Shown: positions 53,575 through 62,004 of the stretch, piece after piece
How the letters are laid out: each line of letters starts with the position of its first letter
Position numbering within the stretch: the first letter of the stretch is position 1
Made by a program: the position numbers and the translations under genes
The notes under the pieces: model-generated
What the model was told of the DNA's origin: nothing
Databases searched by the model: none
Seen by the model: the letters and a program-made list of their open reading frames with translations, nothing else
DNA from: CBDAPX01 sp965198725
GTDB lineage: Bacteria; Pseudomonadota; Alphaproteobacteria; Rhodobacterales; Rhodobacteraceae
Direction of reading: 5' to 3'
Assembly: GCA_965198725.1 (NCBI GenBank)
Contig: CBDAPX010000001.1
Span: 2,170,001 to 2,234,000, forward strand
Length of the DNA stretch: 64,000 nt

Positions 53575-54774
53575 ATGTTGATTACGTCTGGCGTCATGGA
53601 CACGGCAGGGACGGACACCGACTTAATCTGGGCTCAGTCGACGGCCGAGGCGGCGGCCAATGCGGCAGCGGCGGCGTACTGGTCCTGGACCAGCTTGGCC
53701 TCTGAGACACGTGCGGCCCATTTGACCGCTTGTGCGGCGGCGTTGGAAGGTGCGTCGGACCATCTGACCCGCATCGCGGCGGAAGAAATTGGCGCCGCTG
53801 CAACTTGGGTAGGCTTCAACGTTTCGATCGCGGCCCGCACGTTGCGCCAGTCTTGCGATCTCATGCCGCTGATGCGGGACCAGGTATTCGAAAGCGAGGA
53901 TGGTGCGACCCGTTCTATCTTGCGGCGTCAATCGGTTGGCGTCGTGCTGGGGTTTGCTCCTTGGAATGCACCGATTGCCTTGGCGGTCAGGGCCATGGCG
54001 GCCCCGTTGGCGTGTGGCAACACGGTTGTACTGAAAGCGTCCGAGCATTGTCCGAAAACGCATGAGGCCGTGGTCGACATCATGCGGCAGGCCGGATTGC
54101 CAGACGGTGTTGCGACCGTCGTCACCAACACCCCTGATCAAAGTGCCCGTGTGATGGATCAGCTGATCGCTCACCCGGCCATCCGGCGCGTCAATTTCAC
54201 CGGGTCCACCCGTGTTGGGCGCACCGTGGCACAAGCGGCCGCAAAACACCTCAAGAAATGTTTGTTGGAGCTGAGCGACAAAGCTTCTCTGATTGTTCTG
54301 CATGACGCGGACCTCGATGCCGCAGCGCGCGCGGCGGTATTCGGAGCCTTTTTTAATCAAGGCCAGATTTGTATGTCCACGGAACGCATTATTGTTCAGG
54401 ACGGCATCGCCGATGATCTGATAGAACGGATCCTGTCATTGCATGCAGGGTTGCGCGCCGCCGATCCACATGTCGAAGCAGCGCCCTTGGGGCGATTGAT
54501 CAATGCGGACGCCGCATCACGTGTCCGGGGTTTGATTGATGATGCCTTGTCCAAAGGCGCGCATCTTTTGGCCGGGGGCGACGTTGACGGAGCCGTCATA
54601 CAGCCCGCGGTGATCGACCACGTCACGTCGTCAATGCGACTTTACCATGAAGAGAGCTTTGGCCCCGTCGCCGCGATCTCCCGCGTGCGGGACGTGGAAG
54701 AGGCCGTTTCGATGGCAAACGACACTGAATTCGGCTGGTCTTCCCCCACTGAAGTGGTCCTCCGCTATGTTTAG
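53575..54774 (+). pseudogene. Aldehyde dehydrogenase (salicylaldehyde/vanillin type), C-terminus cut by an IS
   Basis: Start ATG 53575 with a strong ggggggaga Shine-Dalgarno. NAD-binding and catalytic motifs are present: 'VLGFAPWNAPIALAVRAMAAPLACGNTVVLKASE', 'VNFTGSTRVGRTVAQ', glutamate in 'LLELSDKAS', and cysteine in 'FNQGQICMSTER'. The pattern suits aromatic aldehyde dehydrogenases. At 'VSMANDTEFG' (54735) the IS begins and the frame continues for 12 foreign residues. About 90 C-terminal residues, including the oligomerisation strand, are missing, so the product is probably inactive. Confidence 0.9.
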
Positions 54775-54790
54775 GAAACGGAGGAAACAC

Positions 54791-55069
54791 ATGGCCAACA
54801 AGCGACCAAAGCCAGAAGAGATTGTCACGAAGTTACGGCAGGTTGAGGTTCTGACGGGGCAAGGGATGCCGCGTCTGGATGCGATCCGTCAGATCGGTGT
54901 GACTGAACAGACCTACTACCGGTGGAAGAAAAAATACGGCGGAATGGGCACGGATCAATTGAAGGAACTGAAGCGTCTGCAAAAAGAGAACGAGCGATTG
55001 CGCAAAGCCGTTTCTGATCTGACGCTGGACAAGCTGATCTTGGCGGAGGCGGCAAAGGGAAACTTCTGA
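54791..55069 (+). CDS. IS3-family orfA (element 3, IS407-like)
   Basis: 92 residues with helix-turn-helix 'PEEIVTKLRQVEVLTGQGMPRLDAIRQIGVTEQTYYRWKKKYGGM' and zipper 'LKELKRLQKENERLRKAVSDLTLDKLILAEAAKGNF', the typical IS407-type OrfA. Shine-Dalgarno ggagg lies just upstream. OrfB would be made by a frameshift near the stop at 55067. Confidence 0.9.
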   Translation: MANKRPKPEEIVTKLRQVEVLTGQGMPRLDAIRQIGVTEQTYYRWKKKYGGMGTDQLKELKRLQKENERLRKAVSDLTLDKLILAEAAKGNF

Positions 55070-55620
55070 GCCCCGCTCGTCGTCGTGCCTGTATTGATCG
55101 CGTTCGGTTGCGGGCTGAACGTCGCGATCATGTTTGGTCCTACGACTTCGTCCACTGCCGCACCGACGATGGTAAAGCTTTCCGCACACTCAACATCATC
55201 GACGAGTACAGTCGGGAATGCTTGGCCATACGCGTGGATCGCAAGCTCAACTCAGGCAATGTGATCGATGTGCTGAGCGACCTGTTCATTCTGCGCGGCA
55301 TCCCGTCGTTCATCCGTTCCGACAATGGCCCTGAGTTCGTTGCGCAAGCCGTGCAGGACTGGATCAAGGCTGTCGGCGCGAAGACGGCTTACATCGAACC
55401 AGGCAGCCCTTGGGAGAATGGGTACTGCGAAAGCTTCAACGCCCGTTTCCGCGATGAGTTCTTGAACGGCGAAATCTTCTATAGCCTGCGCGAAGCACAA
55501 ATCCTGATTGAGGAATGGAGGAAACACTACAACACGAAACGACCACACAGTGCTCTAGGCTACCGCCCACCGGCTCCCGAAACCGTCGTCAAGATGGACC
55601 AAAGGTCGATCATGCACTAA
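55066..55620 (+). pseudogene. IS3-family orfB transposase (element 3), in-frame internal deletion
   Basis: The frame runs 'LSPARRRACIDRVRLRAERRDHVWSYDF' to 'MDQRSIMH', about 184 residues against roughly 270-280 expected for this subgroup. Between 'RRRAC' and the 'AERRDHVWSYDF' that normally follows a tail of 'LNDGSCIRLR' type, about 90-100 residues are missing, including the HTH_21 domain. The catalytic triad survives: Asp in 'VWSYDFV', Asp in 'IRSDNGPEF', Glu in 'SPWENGYCESF'. Probably inactive. Confidence 0.82.
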
Positions 55621-55654
55621 CAATCAAATTGGACCACTCAGGTGGGGCTGATCA

Positions 55655-56867
55655 ACCGGATCAGCTCAAAAGCCTGATTGACGGGATGATGGTCGACGCA
55701 TTGCGGGCTGTCGCGGCGCAAATGACCATGGATGAACTGCACGAAAACCGGTCCGCATTTGTAGCCAATGTGCGTGATGCCCTGAAAAATACTTTGGAAC
55801 GGTATGGTTTAGAGTTGGACAGCGTTTCTCTGACTGCGCTGGACCAGACGCCGTTTTCCGCGCTGGACGAAAACAATGCCTTTAACGCGGTGGGCATGCG
55901 AAAACTGGCCGAGGTAATTTCCAAGTCCAAAAAAGAACGCGCCGAGATCGAGAGCAACAGCGAAGTCAGCGTACGCAAGGCGGCAATGGAAGCTGCCAAA
56001 CGCAAGCTGGAAATCGATCTGGAAGAACGTCGCGCCGAAATCGCGCAGGCGCAAGAGGTCGAAACCCTGCTGGCTGCTCAATTGGCCGAGGTCGCTGCGC
56101 GCAAGGCTGAGGCTGAACGCGCAAGCGCTGAGGCGCGGATTAAGATGGAACAAGACATTCAGGCCGCTGACATTGCCCGCGAACAGGCGATCCGCGAGGC
56201 AGAGATCGCGCAGTCACGCGCACTGGAGATTGCTGAACGGGACCGTCAAATCCAAATCGCGGCCAAGAGCCAAGAGGAAAGCCGCGCCCAAGCCGAAGCG
56301 GATGCCGCCCGGGCCGATGCGGTCAAGGCCGAAGAGGCGGTACAGACCGCTCGTCAAATGGCCGAGGGCGAACGCCGCAAGGCGCTGGCGCTTTTGCAGG
56401 CGCAGGAACAGTCCGAAGCCGCCGCCGAGACCGCCCGGATCGCTGCAGCCAGCGAAAAGGCGACAGCAGAGGATCTCAAAGCCGCCAAAGAGGCGGAGGC
56501 ACAGGCGCAAAAAGCAGTTGAGCTGGCGCAAGCCGAAGCCCAACTGGCCCGAATTCAGGCCGACAACGCCCGGTCAGAAGCCATTGTCGCGATGGAGCTC
56601 GAAAAAGCGCGGTTGGAAGCAATGCCAAAGATTGTTGCCGAAATGGTAAAACCGGCTGAGAAGATCAAAGGTATTTCGATCAACCACCTGACTGGCTTGG
56701 GCGGCGCCTCTGGTGGCGGCGGCGACAAGGCCCCGGTTTCTCAGGCTCTTGAGTCCATTATGGACATGGCCGTGCAATTGCCCGCTTTAAAAAAGATCGG
56801 CGATGCGGTTGGCGTCAACCTTGAAGACAGCCTGAATTTGATCGACGAGAAAGAGTCGAAAGGTTGA
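55655..56867 (+). pseudogene. Flotillin-family protein lacking its N-terminal SPFH half
   Basis: From the IS border the coding sequence reads 'DQLKSLIDGMMVDALRAVAAQMTMDELHENRSAFVANVRDALKNTLERYGLELDSVSLTALDQTPF', the end of an SPFH domain. A very long Ala/Glu-rich coiled coil (about 60-330) and the flotillin tail 'INHLTGLGGASGGGGDKAP' follow. The membrane-anchoring N-terminus (roughly 150-200 residues) is gone. An ATG at 55515 inside the IS, in an alternative frame, is open into this sequence, so a chimeric product of 450 residues could be made. Terminator follows. Confidence 0.85.
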
Positions 56868-56877
56868 GCCAAAAGGC

Positions 56878-56915
56878 AAAAGTCCGGCCGAGCATATGCA
56901 TGGCCGGGCTTTTTC
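56878..56915 (+). terminator. Rho-independent terminator between flotillin fragment and alcohol dehydrogenase
   Basis: aaagtccggcc (56878-56888) pairs with ggccgggcttt (56902-56912), followed by T residues. It lies between the 3' ends of two convergent genes. Confidence 0.85.
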
Positions 56916-56930
56916 ATGTTTTGTCTGGCG

Positions 56931-58097
56931 TCAGGCGGCTTCGGCCAATGGCAGCGCCATCATCGCCCCGACCATTTGATCCAAGTCATCATCGCTCACC
57001 TTGCAAGCAGCGTTTTGCGACATGGAATGGTTGGCGTCACTTTTCATCGAAAGGGCCAAAGCCTCTTTGGTGACATCTGCACAGGCGGCGGGCAGGGCCG
57101 CCGGGATTTGACTGGCCCGCATTAGGGCTGCATATGCGTCGGGCAGGGCCTGTGCATCCGCCTGTCCGCCAAGCGCTTGGGCCACAGTGGCATAGTTCGC
57201 AGCACCATCGGCCTGCGAGACCAGCCAAGGCAACGTGACCTCCAGTGCGAGGCCCGTGGCCAGCCCGTGGTGAATACGCGAGAGCGATCCGAGCGAATGG
57301 CTTATGTTGTGGCCCATATGCGTGTTGCAATTGTGCAGGGCCAATCCCGCAACGGTACTGGCCCAAAGAACCCGTCCGCGCGCGGTGATGTCAGAGCCGT
57401 CGGCTACGGCCTGTGGCAAGGCGTCAGCCAGGATTTGCAAGGCACGCATCCCATATAGAAGACCGGCCTCGTTGGTTGACGCAGCTGTCGACGCTTCCAA
57501 GGCGTGGGCAACGGCGTCGATCCCGGTCCACGCTGTCAGGTGTGGCGGCAGGCTGACGGTCTGTTCCGGGTCCAGCACCGCATGGGCAAACATCAACTCT
57601 TCGCCCCAGAACCAGTTCTTGGTACCATCCGCCGTCGACACGATCGATGTACGCGTGACTTCGGACCCTGTCCCGGCTGTTGTGGGAACCGCAATTGCCG
57701 GCAAACCGTTCGTTGGCAGGGGTGCCGCGCACAAAGCATAGGTTGAGGCCGGCGTTGCCGACGGGGCGATGGTGGCCACCAGCTTGGCGGCATCCATGGC
57801 TGCACCGCCGCCAATGCCCACGATTGCGCTGGCGCCCATCTCTCTTGCCCGGGCGCACAACCCGTCGATCAGCGTCTCTTTTGGCTCGCCCGCCACATCT
57901 GCGGCAATCTCGCACCCGATCCCGGCCTGCCGGAACGCGCTCACCATGCCGTCGGTGACACCCAGATCCGCCAGAATCGCATCTGCGATCACCAGAACCG
58001 GTCCGTTGGACATCGCGCCAACCAACCCGGGCACCTCGGCCAGCCGACCCGCCCCGAATGTCACGGGCGGCACGCGCCCCATATCAAAACTCTGCAT
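56931..58097 (-). CDS. Iron-containing alcohol dehydrogenase (group III)
   Basis: 388 residues. N-terminal Rossmann part ('VTFGAGRLAEVPGLVGAMSNGPVLVIADAILADLG', 'AIVGIGGGAAMDAAKLVA', 'AVPTTAGTGSEVTRTSIV') and C-terminal helical domain with metal-binding His/Asp residues in 'GIDAVAHALEAS', 'NCNTHMGHNISHSLGSLSRIHHGLATGLAL'. Resembles maleylacetate-reductase and aldehyde/alcohol dehydrogenase branches; substrate unknown. It is intact although both sides of the region are rearranged. Confidence 0.92.
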   Translation of the reverse strand: MQSFDMGRVPPVTFGAGRLAEVPGLVGAMSNGPVLVIADAILADLGVTDGMVSAFRQAGIGCEIAADVAGEPKETLIDGLCARAREMGASAIVGIGGGAAMDAAKLVATIAPSATPASTYALCAAPLPTNGLPAIAVPTTAGTGSEVTRTSIVSTADGTKNWFWGEELMFAHAVLDPEQTVSLPPHLTAWTGIDAVAHALEASTAASTNEAGLLYGMRALQILADALPQAVADGSDITARGRVLWASTVAGLALHNCNTHMGHNISHSLGSLSRIHHGLATGLALEVTLPWLVSQADGAANYATVAQALGGQADAQALPDAYAALMRASQIPAALPAACADVTKEALALSMKSDANHSMSQNAACKVSDDDLDQMVGAMMALPLAEAA

Positions 58098-58677
58098 TTC
58101 GTTCCTTCACAAGATGTGCCCCGATCCTGATTTTCGGGCATTGCGTAAAAAGGTCAGACGTTTGGTCGCCGATTACACTCGGGCGAGCAAACGCATCTGC
58201 GCCATTGACTTGTCGTTTTTTGCAAATTGAATACGTGCCGTAGCGGCAGCTACCGCGTATATTGCGCCCCGGCACGGCGGTGCGGGAACTGCAACGCCGT
58301 CCGGCTCGTTGGTTGGGCAGATTGAAGCGCGGCGGACTGAGTTATTTCTGGGTCAAGTCAGCCGCCTTCCGGCGTGAATGAAAACTGTGAAAAGAACCCG
58401 CTGCAACTTCGCTTTGTGTATTCGTTCAATCGATCCGCAAAAGTCGCGTCCTTCAACTTCGCCTTCCAAGTAGTAAAAGGTTAGCGCCGAATCCGACTTT
58501 GGACCTAAGTCTACGGTCCAGTGAAAACTCTCTAGATCTCGCTCGCAAATGCAACGTTTGTCATCAGTGCCAACAAAGCAAAAGCAAATGCGATTGCCTT
58601 CAAGTCCATCTACCTGGCGTTTATCCCGTTTCCTTCATGAGCATTACTGATTTAAAGGATAAACTTGCGGCCCATCC
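58098..58677. other. Gene-poor stretch in the accessory segment
   Basis: 580 bases without a gene I can support. Its second half is noticeably richer in A/T than the neighbours. At 58637-58677 an ATG opens 'MSITDLKDKLAAHP' and then runs into the IS derivative, so this may be the start of a lost gene. An inverted repeat ggcggactga / tcagccgcc surrounds 58336-58370. No tRNA is seen. Confidence 0.5.
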
Positions 58678-58870
58678 TGATCCTCCCCCACTGAAGTGGT
58701 CCTCCGCGAAGCACAAATCCTGATTGAGGAATGGAGGAAACACTACAACACGAAACGACCACACAGTGCTCTAGGCTACCGCCCACCGGCTCCCGAAACC
58801 ATCGTCCAGATGGACCAAAGGTCGATCATGCACTAACAATCAAATTGGACCACTCAGGTGGGGCTGATCA
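58678..58870 (+). mobile_element. 193-bp MITE-like deletion derivative of IS element 3
   Basis: Left end TGATCCTCCCCCACTGAAGT and right end ...GGTGGGGCTGATCA match element 3. After 'ctccgc' the sequence jumps directly to 'gaagcacaaatcctgattga', corresponding to 55493 onward in the larger copy. The internal ~730 bases were therefore lost, with the triplet CGC shared at the junction. It keeps both termini but no functional gene; a few substitutions (for example 'ATCGTCCAG' for 'GTCGTCAAG') show it is an older or separate copy. Confidence 0.9.
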
Positions 58871-59172
58871 TCGCCGCAAGGTCGTAGTCGAGAATGGCCC
58901 GCAGCACTTGCGCCTTCGTTCGCCCGATCTCTTTCCCGCGTATAGCGTTCGATCGCGTCACCAAGCGTGCGTTTGGAGGTCTTGGCTTTGGAGAGATCGT
59001 CGCCAAGAGCGTCTAGCTCCTTGCTTCGCTTTTTGATCCAGGCGTTTGCAGCGGCTTTACGGTCGAAAGTCCGCGCTTCGCGATGTAGCCTGCGGCCATT
59101 CCGTTTGATGTCGATTTGTGCCAAATAGGCAGTCGATCCATCCTTGCGCTTGCGTTCGATAATGTGCGGCAT
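58871..59172 (-). pseudogene. Tyrosine-integrase N-terminal fragment, dusA-associated
   Basis: From ATG 59172: 'PHIIERKRKDGSTAYLAQIDIKRNGRRLHREARTFDRKAAANAWIKKRSKEL' and 'TLGDAIERYTRER', the arm- and core-binding N-terminal domains of a phage-type integrase. Near 58930 the frame shifts; 'IGRTKAQVLRAILDYDLAAM' continues in another frame. The IS derivative then replaces the whole catalytic domain. Its start points away from dusA, whose first codons lie 83 bases away, the usual layout of elements integrated at the dusA 5' end. Confidence 0.85.
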
Positions 59173-59254
59173 CGGGCCAACATTTGTTGGTCTAACACGC
59201 GAAAACGGGCAAAAACAAGCCAAAATGGGCCAACAATGAGCATCGTGAAATACC

Positions 59255-60280
59255 TTGAAAAGTGAAAATAACATAGCAAAAACAAACATTAACCGTTCTG
59301 CGCGGTTGAGCGTTGCACCTATGATGGATTGGACCGATCGCCATTGCCGTTATTTACATCGCGTTCTCAGCAGCCAAACGCTGCTTTATACGGAAATGGT
59401 GACCGCACCTGCCTTGGTGCGGGGTCGGGCGTTGCATCTTTTGGACCACAGCCCGGCAGAACAGCCCGTCGCTTTGCAATTGGGGGGCAGTGACCCCGAC
59501 GAGCTGGCCCAAGCCGCGCGGTTGGGCCAAGACGCGGGGTATCCCGAGATCAATCTGAACTGCGGCTGCCCCTCGGACCGGGTGCAATCGGGCACGTTTG
59601 GCGCGGTGCTTATGAAAGACCCAGCGCGCGTCGCTGATTGCGTGCGCGCGATGCGCCTAGCCGTGACCGCCGAGGTAACCGTCAAATGCCGCATCGGCGT
59701 TGATGATCAGGACCCCGAAGCGGTCCTGCCAGAATTTCTGAGCCAAATATCAGAGGCCGGGTGTCGCCGTGTCACGATCCATGCCCGCAAGGCCTGGCTG
59801 AAAGGCCTGTCGCCCAAGGAAAACCGCGACATCCCGCCTTTGGATTACGCGCTGGTGATCCGCATGAAACAGGCCTTTCCCGATCTCCATATCTCCATCA
59901 ACGGGGGCATCACATCCCTTGATCAGGCGCAGGGTTTTCTGGATGCGGGGCTGGATGGTGTGATGATCGGTCGGGCCGCATATCACCAACCCGCCGACAT
60001 TCTGTGCACCGCTGACACTCGGATTTTCGGGGTCGTAGAGGGGACAACACCCCATGCGGCGGTTGAAGCAATGCTGCCCTATATCGACGCGCATCTACTG
60101 GCCGGTGGGCGCCTGCACCAGATCACGCGCCACATGTTGGGCCTTTTTGCCGGGCGACCGGGGGCGCGAGGTTGGCGGCGCATGTTGTCCGAAGGGGCGA
60201 CGCGCCCGGGCCCGGGGGTCGAGCTTGTCGAAGCCGCGCTGCGCACTATCCCTCTGGAGGCCACGACCGAAGCGGTCTAA
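59255..60280 (+). CDS. dusA: tRNA-dihydrouridine synthase A
   Basis: About 341 residues from TTG 59255. Core motifs: 'LSVAPMMDWTDRHCRYLHRVLS', FMN-binding 'INLNCGCPSDRVQSGTFGAVLM' with the catalytic cysteine, 'VTIHARKAWLKGLSPKENR', and 'GVMIGRAAYHQP'. It reduces U20/U20a in tRNA. The first ~18 codons (before 'RLSVAPMM') are A/T-rich and probably supplied by the integrated element, which would have replaced the original start; the true start (TTG 59255 or TTG 59306) is uncertain. Confidence 0.93.
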   Translation: MKSENNIAKTNINRSARLSVAPMMDWTDRHCRYLHRVLSSQTLLYTEMVTAPALVRGRALHLLDHSPAEQPVALQLGGSDPDELAQAARLGQDAGYPEINLNCGCPSDRVQSGTFGAVLMKDPARVADCVRAMRLAVTAEVTVKCRIGVDDQDPEAVLPEFLSQISEAGCRRVTIHARKAWLKGLSPKENRDIPPLDYALVIRMKQAFPDLHISINGGITSLDQAQGFLDAGLDGVMIGRAAYHQPADILCTADTRIFGVVEGTTPHAAVEAMLPYIDAHLLAGGRLHQITRHMLGLFAGRPGARGWRRMLSEGATRPGPGVELVEAALRTIPLEATTEAV

Positions 60281-60310
60281 ACCTCGGCGCAAAGACTTCC
60301 GGAGACCCGA

Positions 60311-61135
60311 ATGCCTGATATCCAATTATTGCTGATGCTGTTTGTGTTGCTGCTGGTCATCGGGGCGTTTGCCGGTGTGATGGCCGGGCTTTTGGGGGTC
60401 GGCGGCGGCGTCGTTCTGGTCGCGGCGTTCTTCTACAGCTTTCAGGCGCTGGGCTATGACGGGCCGCAATTGATGCAGGTGTGTCTGGCCACGTCGCTGG
60501 CAACGATCATTGTCACATCGATCCGTTCGGTACTAGGCCACAACAAAAAAGGGGCCGTCGATTGGGATATCCTGCGGACATGGGGCCCGGGCATCGCCAT
60601 CGGGGCGGCCGTTGGCGTGCTGATCGCGGCGCAGCTGAGCTCGACGGTGTTGCAGGCGATTTTTGGCGTTCTGGCCATCACGGTTGGGCTTTACATGCTG
60701 CTCGGCCGATCCGAATGGCGGCTGGGGCAGGCGATGCCGACCGGGGTGGGGCGGGCCGTTCTATCTCTGGTGGTAGGGGCGATGTCGGTTTTGATGGGGA
60801 TCGGTGGGGGCTCTTTCGGGGTGCCGCTGATGACCCTTTTCAACACCCCGATCCACCGCGCCGTTGCCACGGCTGCCGGTTTCGGTGTGATCATTGCGGT
60901 GCCATCGGTCCTTGGCTTCCTCCTTGTCACCATCGATCCTGAAACGCGTCCGCCTTACACGGTCGGCGCGATCAACCTGCCGGCCTTTGCCATTGTCATC
61001 GCTATGACGCTGATCACGACACCCATTGGCGTCCGGATGGCCCACGCGATGGACCCCAAACCGCTCAAACGGGTCTTTGCGGTGTTCCTCATCCTCGTGG
61101 CGCTGAACATGTTGCGCAAGGCGCTAGGCGGGTGA
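60311..61135 (+). CDS. TauE/SafE family membrane permease
   Basis: 274 residues with about eight hydrophobic helices. Family marks: 'GAFAGVMAGLLGVGGGVVLVAAFFY' and the repeat 'GIGGGSFGVPLMTLFNTPIHRAVATAAGFG'. These proteins export sulfite or organosulfonates, or act as general anion permeases. Shine-Dalgarno-like 'ggaga' precedes ATG 60311. It overlaps the next gene by a GTGA. Confidence 0.9.
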   Translation: MPDIQLLLMLFVLLLVIGAFAGVMAGLLGVGGGVVLVAAFFYSFQALGYDGPQLMQVCLATSLATIIVTSIRSVLGHNKKGAVDWDILRTWGPGIAIGAAVGVLIAAQLSSTVLQAIFGVLAITVGLYMLLGRSEWRLGQAMPTGVGRAVLSLVVGAMSVLMGIGGGSFGVPLMTLFNTPIHRAVATAAGFGVIIAVPSVLGFLLVTIDPETRPPYTVGAINLPAFAIVIAMTLITTPIGVRMAHAMDPKPLKRVFAVFLILVALNMLRKALGG

Positions 61136-61917
61136 CGGATCTCTTCGCCCGCGGCTGGGCGCATGCCCCTTACGACCGAGAACTCCACAGCTGGGCCGAA
61201 GCGGCATATCCCGTCGCCACAAAAGCCGTCGAAGACCCCGCAAACGCCCATTGGCATCAATGCGAAGGGACATGGTTTGTGGGTGTCGACGCGCTGCCCA
61301 ATGATACAAAGGGACGCGTGCCCGACGGGCCACCGCTGCAGGGCCACATCATCGACGACCTCACTCGCCAATACGGAACGCTGCCACCCCTTCACGCGGC
61401 TCAGGTCTCGGTCATTTATCCCGGATACCCGCGTCCCCGCGCTGGCGAAACCGGCGCCGCAGCCCGCTACCGCCGCAACCGGTATGCGGCGCATGTCGAC
61501 GGGCTGCTGCCCACCGGCCCCGACCGTCAACGCATGTTGAAAGAGCCCCATATGTTCATTCTGGGCCTGCCGCTTCACCAAACCGGGCCATCAGCCGCCC
61601 CGCTGGTGGTCTGGGACGGCAGTCATCACATCATCCGCGCCGCTTTCCAAAAGGCATTCGAAGGGCATCCGCCCGCAACATGGCCCCAGATTGACGTCAC
61701 CACGCTCTATCAAGAGGCGCGGCGCAAAATATTCGACACCTGCCGCCGCATCGAATTGCCCGCCCAACCCGGAGAGGCCACGCTGATCCACCGCCACACG
61801 CTGCATGGCGTGGCCCCTTGGACGGAACAAGAACCGGCCACAACCGAACACCGCATGATCGCCTATTTTCGTCCGCAATACGCTCCGGGCACATCTGCCT
61901 GGCTCACAGACCCATAG
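61132..61917 (+). CDS. Putative 2-oxoglutarate/Fe(II) oxygenase-like protein
   Basis: 261 residues from GTG 61132 (GTGA overlap with the permease stop). A double-stranded-beta-helix pattern is suggested by H121-x-D123 ('AAHVDGLLP'), a distal histidine in 'LIHRHTLHGVAPW' (His222 or His225) and Arg241 ('EHRMIAYFRP'), as in phytanoyl-CoA-hydroxylase-like enzymes. I do not recognise a characterised relative. Translational coupling to a TauE/SafE permease suggests action on, or near, the transported compound (inference). Confidence 0.6.
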   Translation: MTDLFARGWAHAPYDRELHSWAEAAYPVATKAVEDPANAHWHQCEGTWFVGVDALPNDTKGRVPDGPPLQGHIIDDLTRQYGTLPPLHAAQVSVIYPGYPRPRAGETGAAARYRRNRYAAHVDGLLPTGPDRQRMLKEPHMFILGLPLHQTGPSAAPLVVWDGSHHIIRAAFQKAFEGHPPATWPQIDVTTLYQEARRKIFDTCRRIELPAQPGEATLIHRHTLHGVAPWTEQEPATTEHRMIAYFRPQYAPGTSAWLTDP

Positions 61918-62004
61918 TCTTCTTTCTTGTCGGAAATACCCCGCCGGAGGCCGCCTGACAGATAAGGTCAGGCCCATAATGACATGTCCTCGCAGAGGAC
62001 GCCG

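Larger units (their letters stand above)
54736..55654 (+). mobile_element. IS3-family element 3, internally deleted copy (919 bp)
   Basis: Bounded by imperfect inverted repeats: left TGGTCTTCCCCCACTGAAGT (from 54736) and right, inverted, TGATCAGCCCCACCTGAGTG (ending 55654). It contains orfA and an orfB lacking its front. No target duplication is visible (left flank ggc, right flank acc), and the two flanks are halves of unrelated genes, so recombination or deletion must have followed insertion. A further deletion derivative lies at 58678-58870. Confidence 0.9.

Noticed and set aside
58499..58723. 74-codon frame with several cysteines spanning into the IS derivative
   Set aside because: No Shine-Dalgarno, ends inside the IS, and the cysteine part has no family pattern; treated as chance.
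58840..59289. Full 149-codon frame for the integrase fragment
   Set aside because: The first 39 codons precede the natural 'MPHIIERK' start, and the end is frameshifted and read into the IS, so only 58871-59172 is kept.
53575..59310. Intact prophage or integrative element
   Set aside because: No capsid, terminase, conjugation or replication genes are present; only a broken integrase and IS remains.
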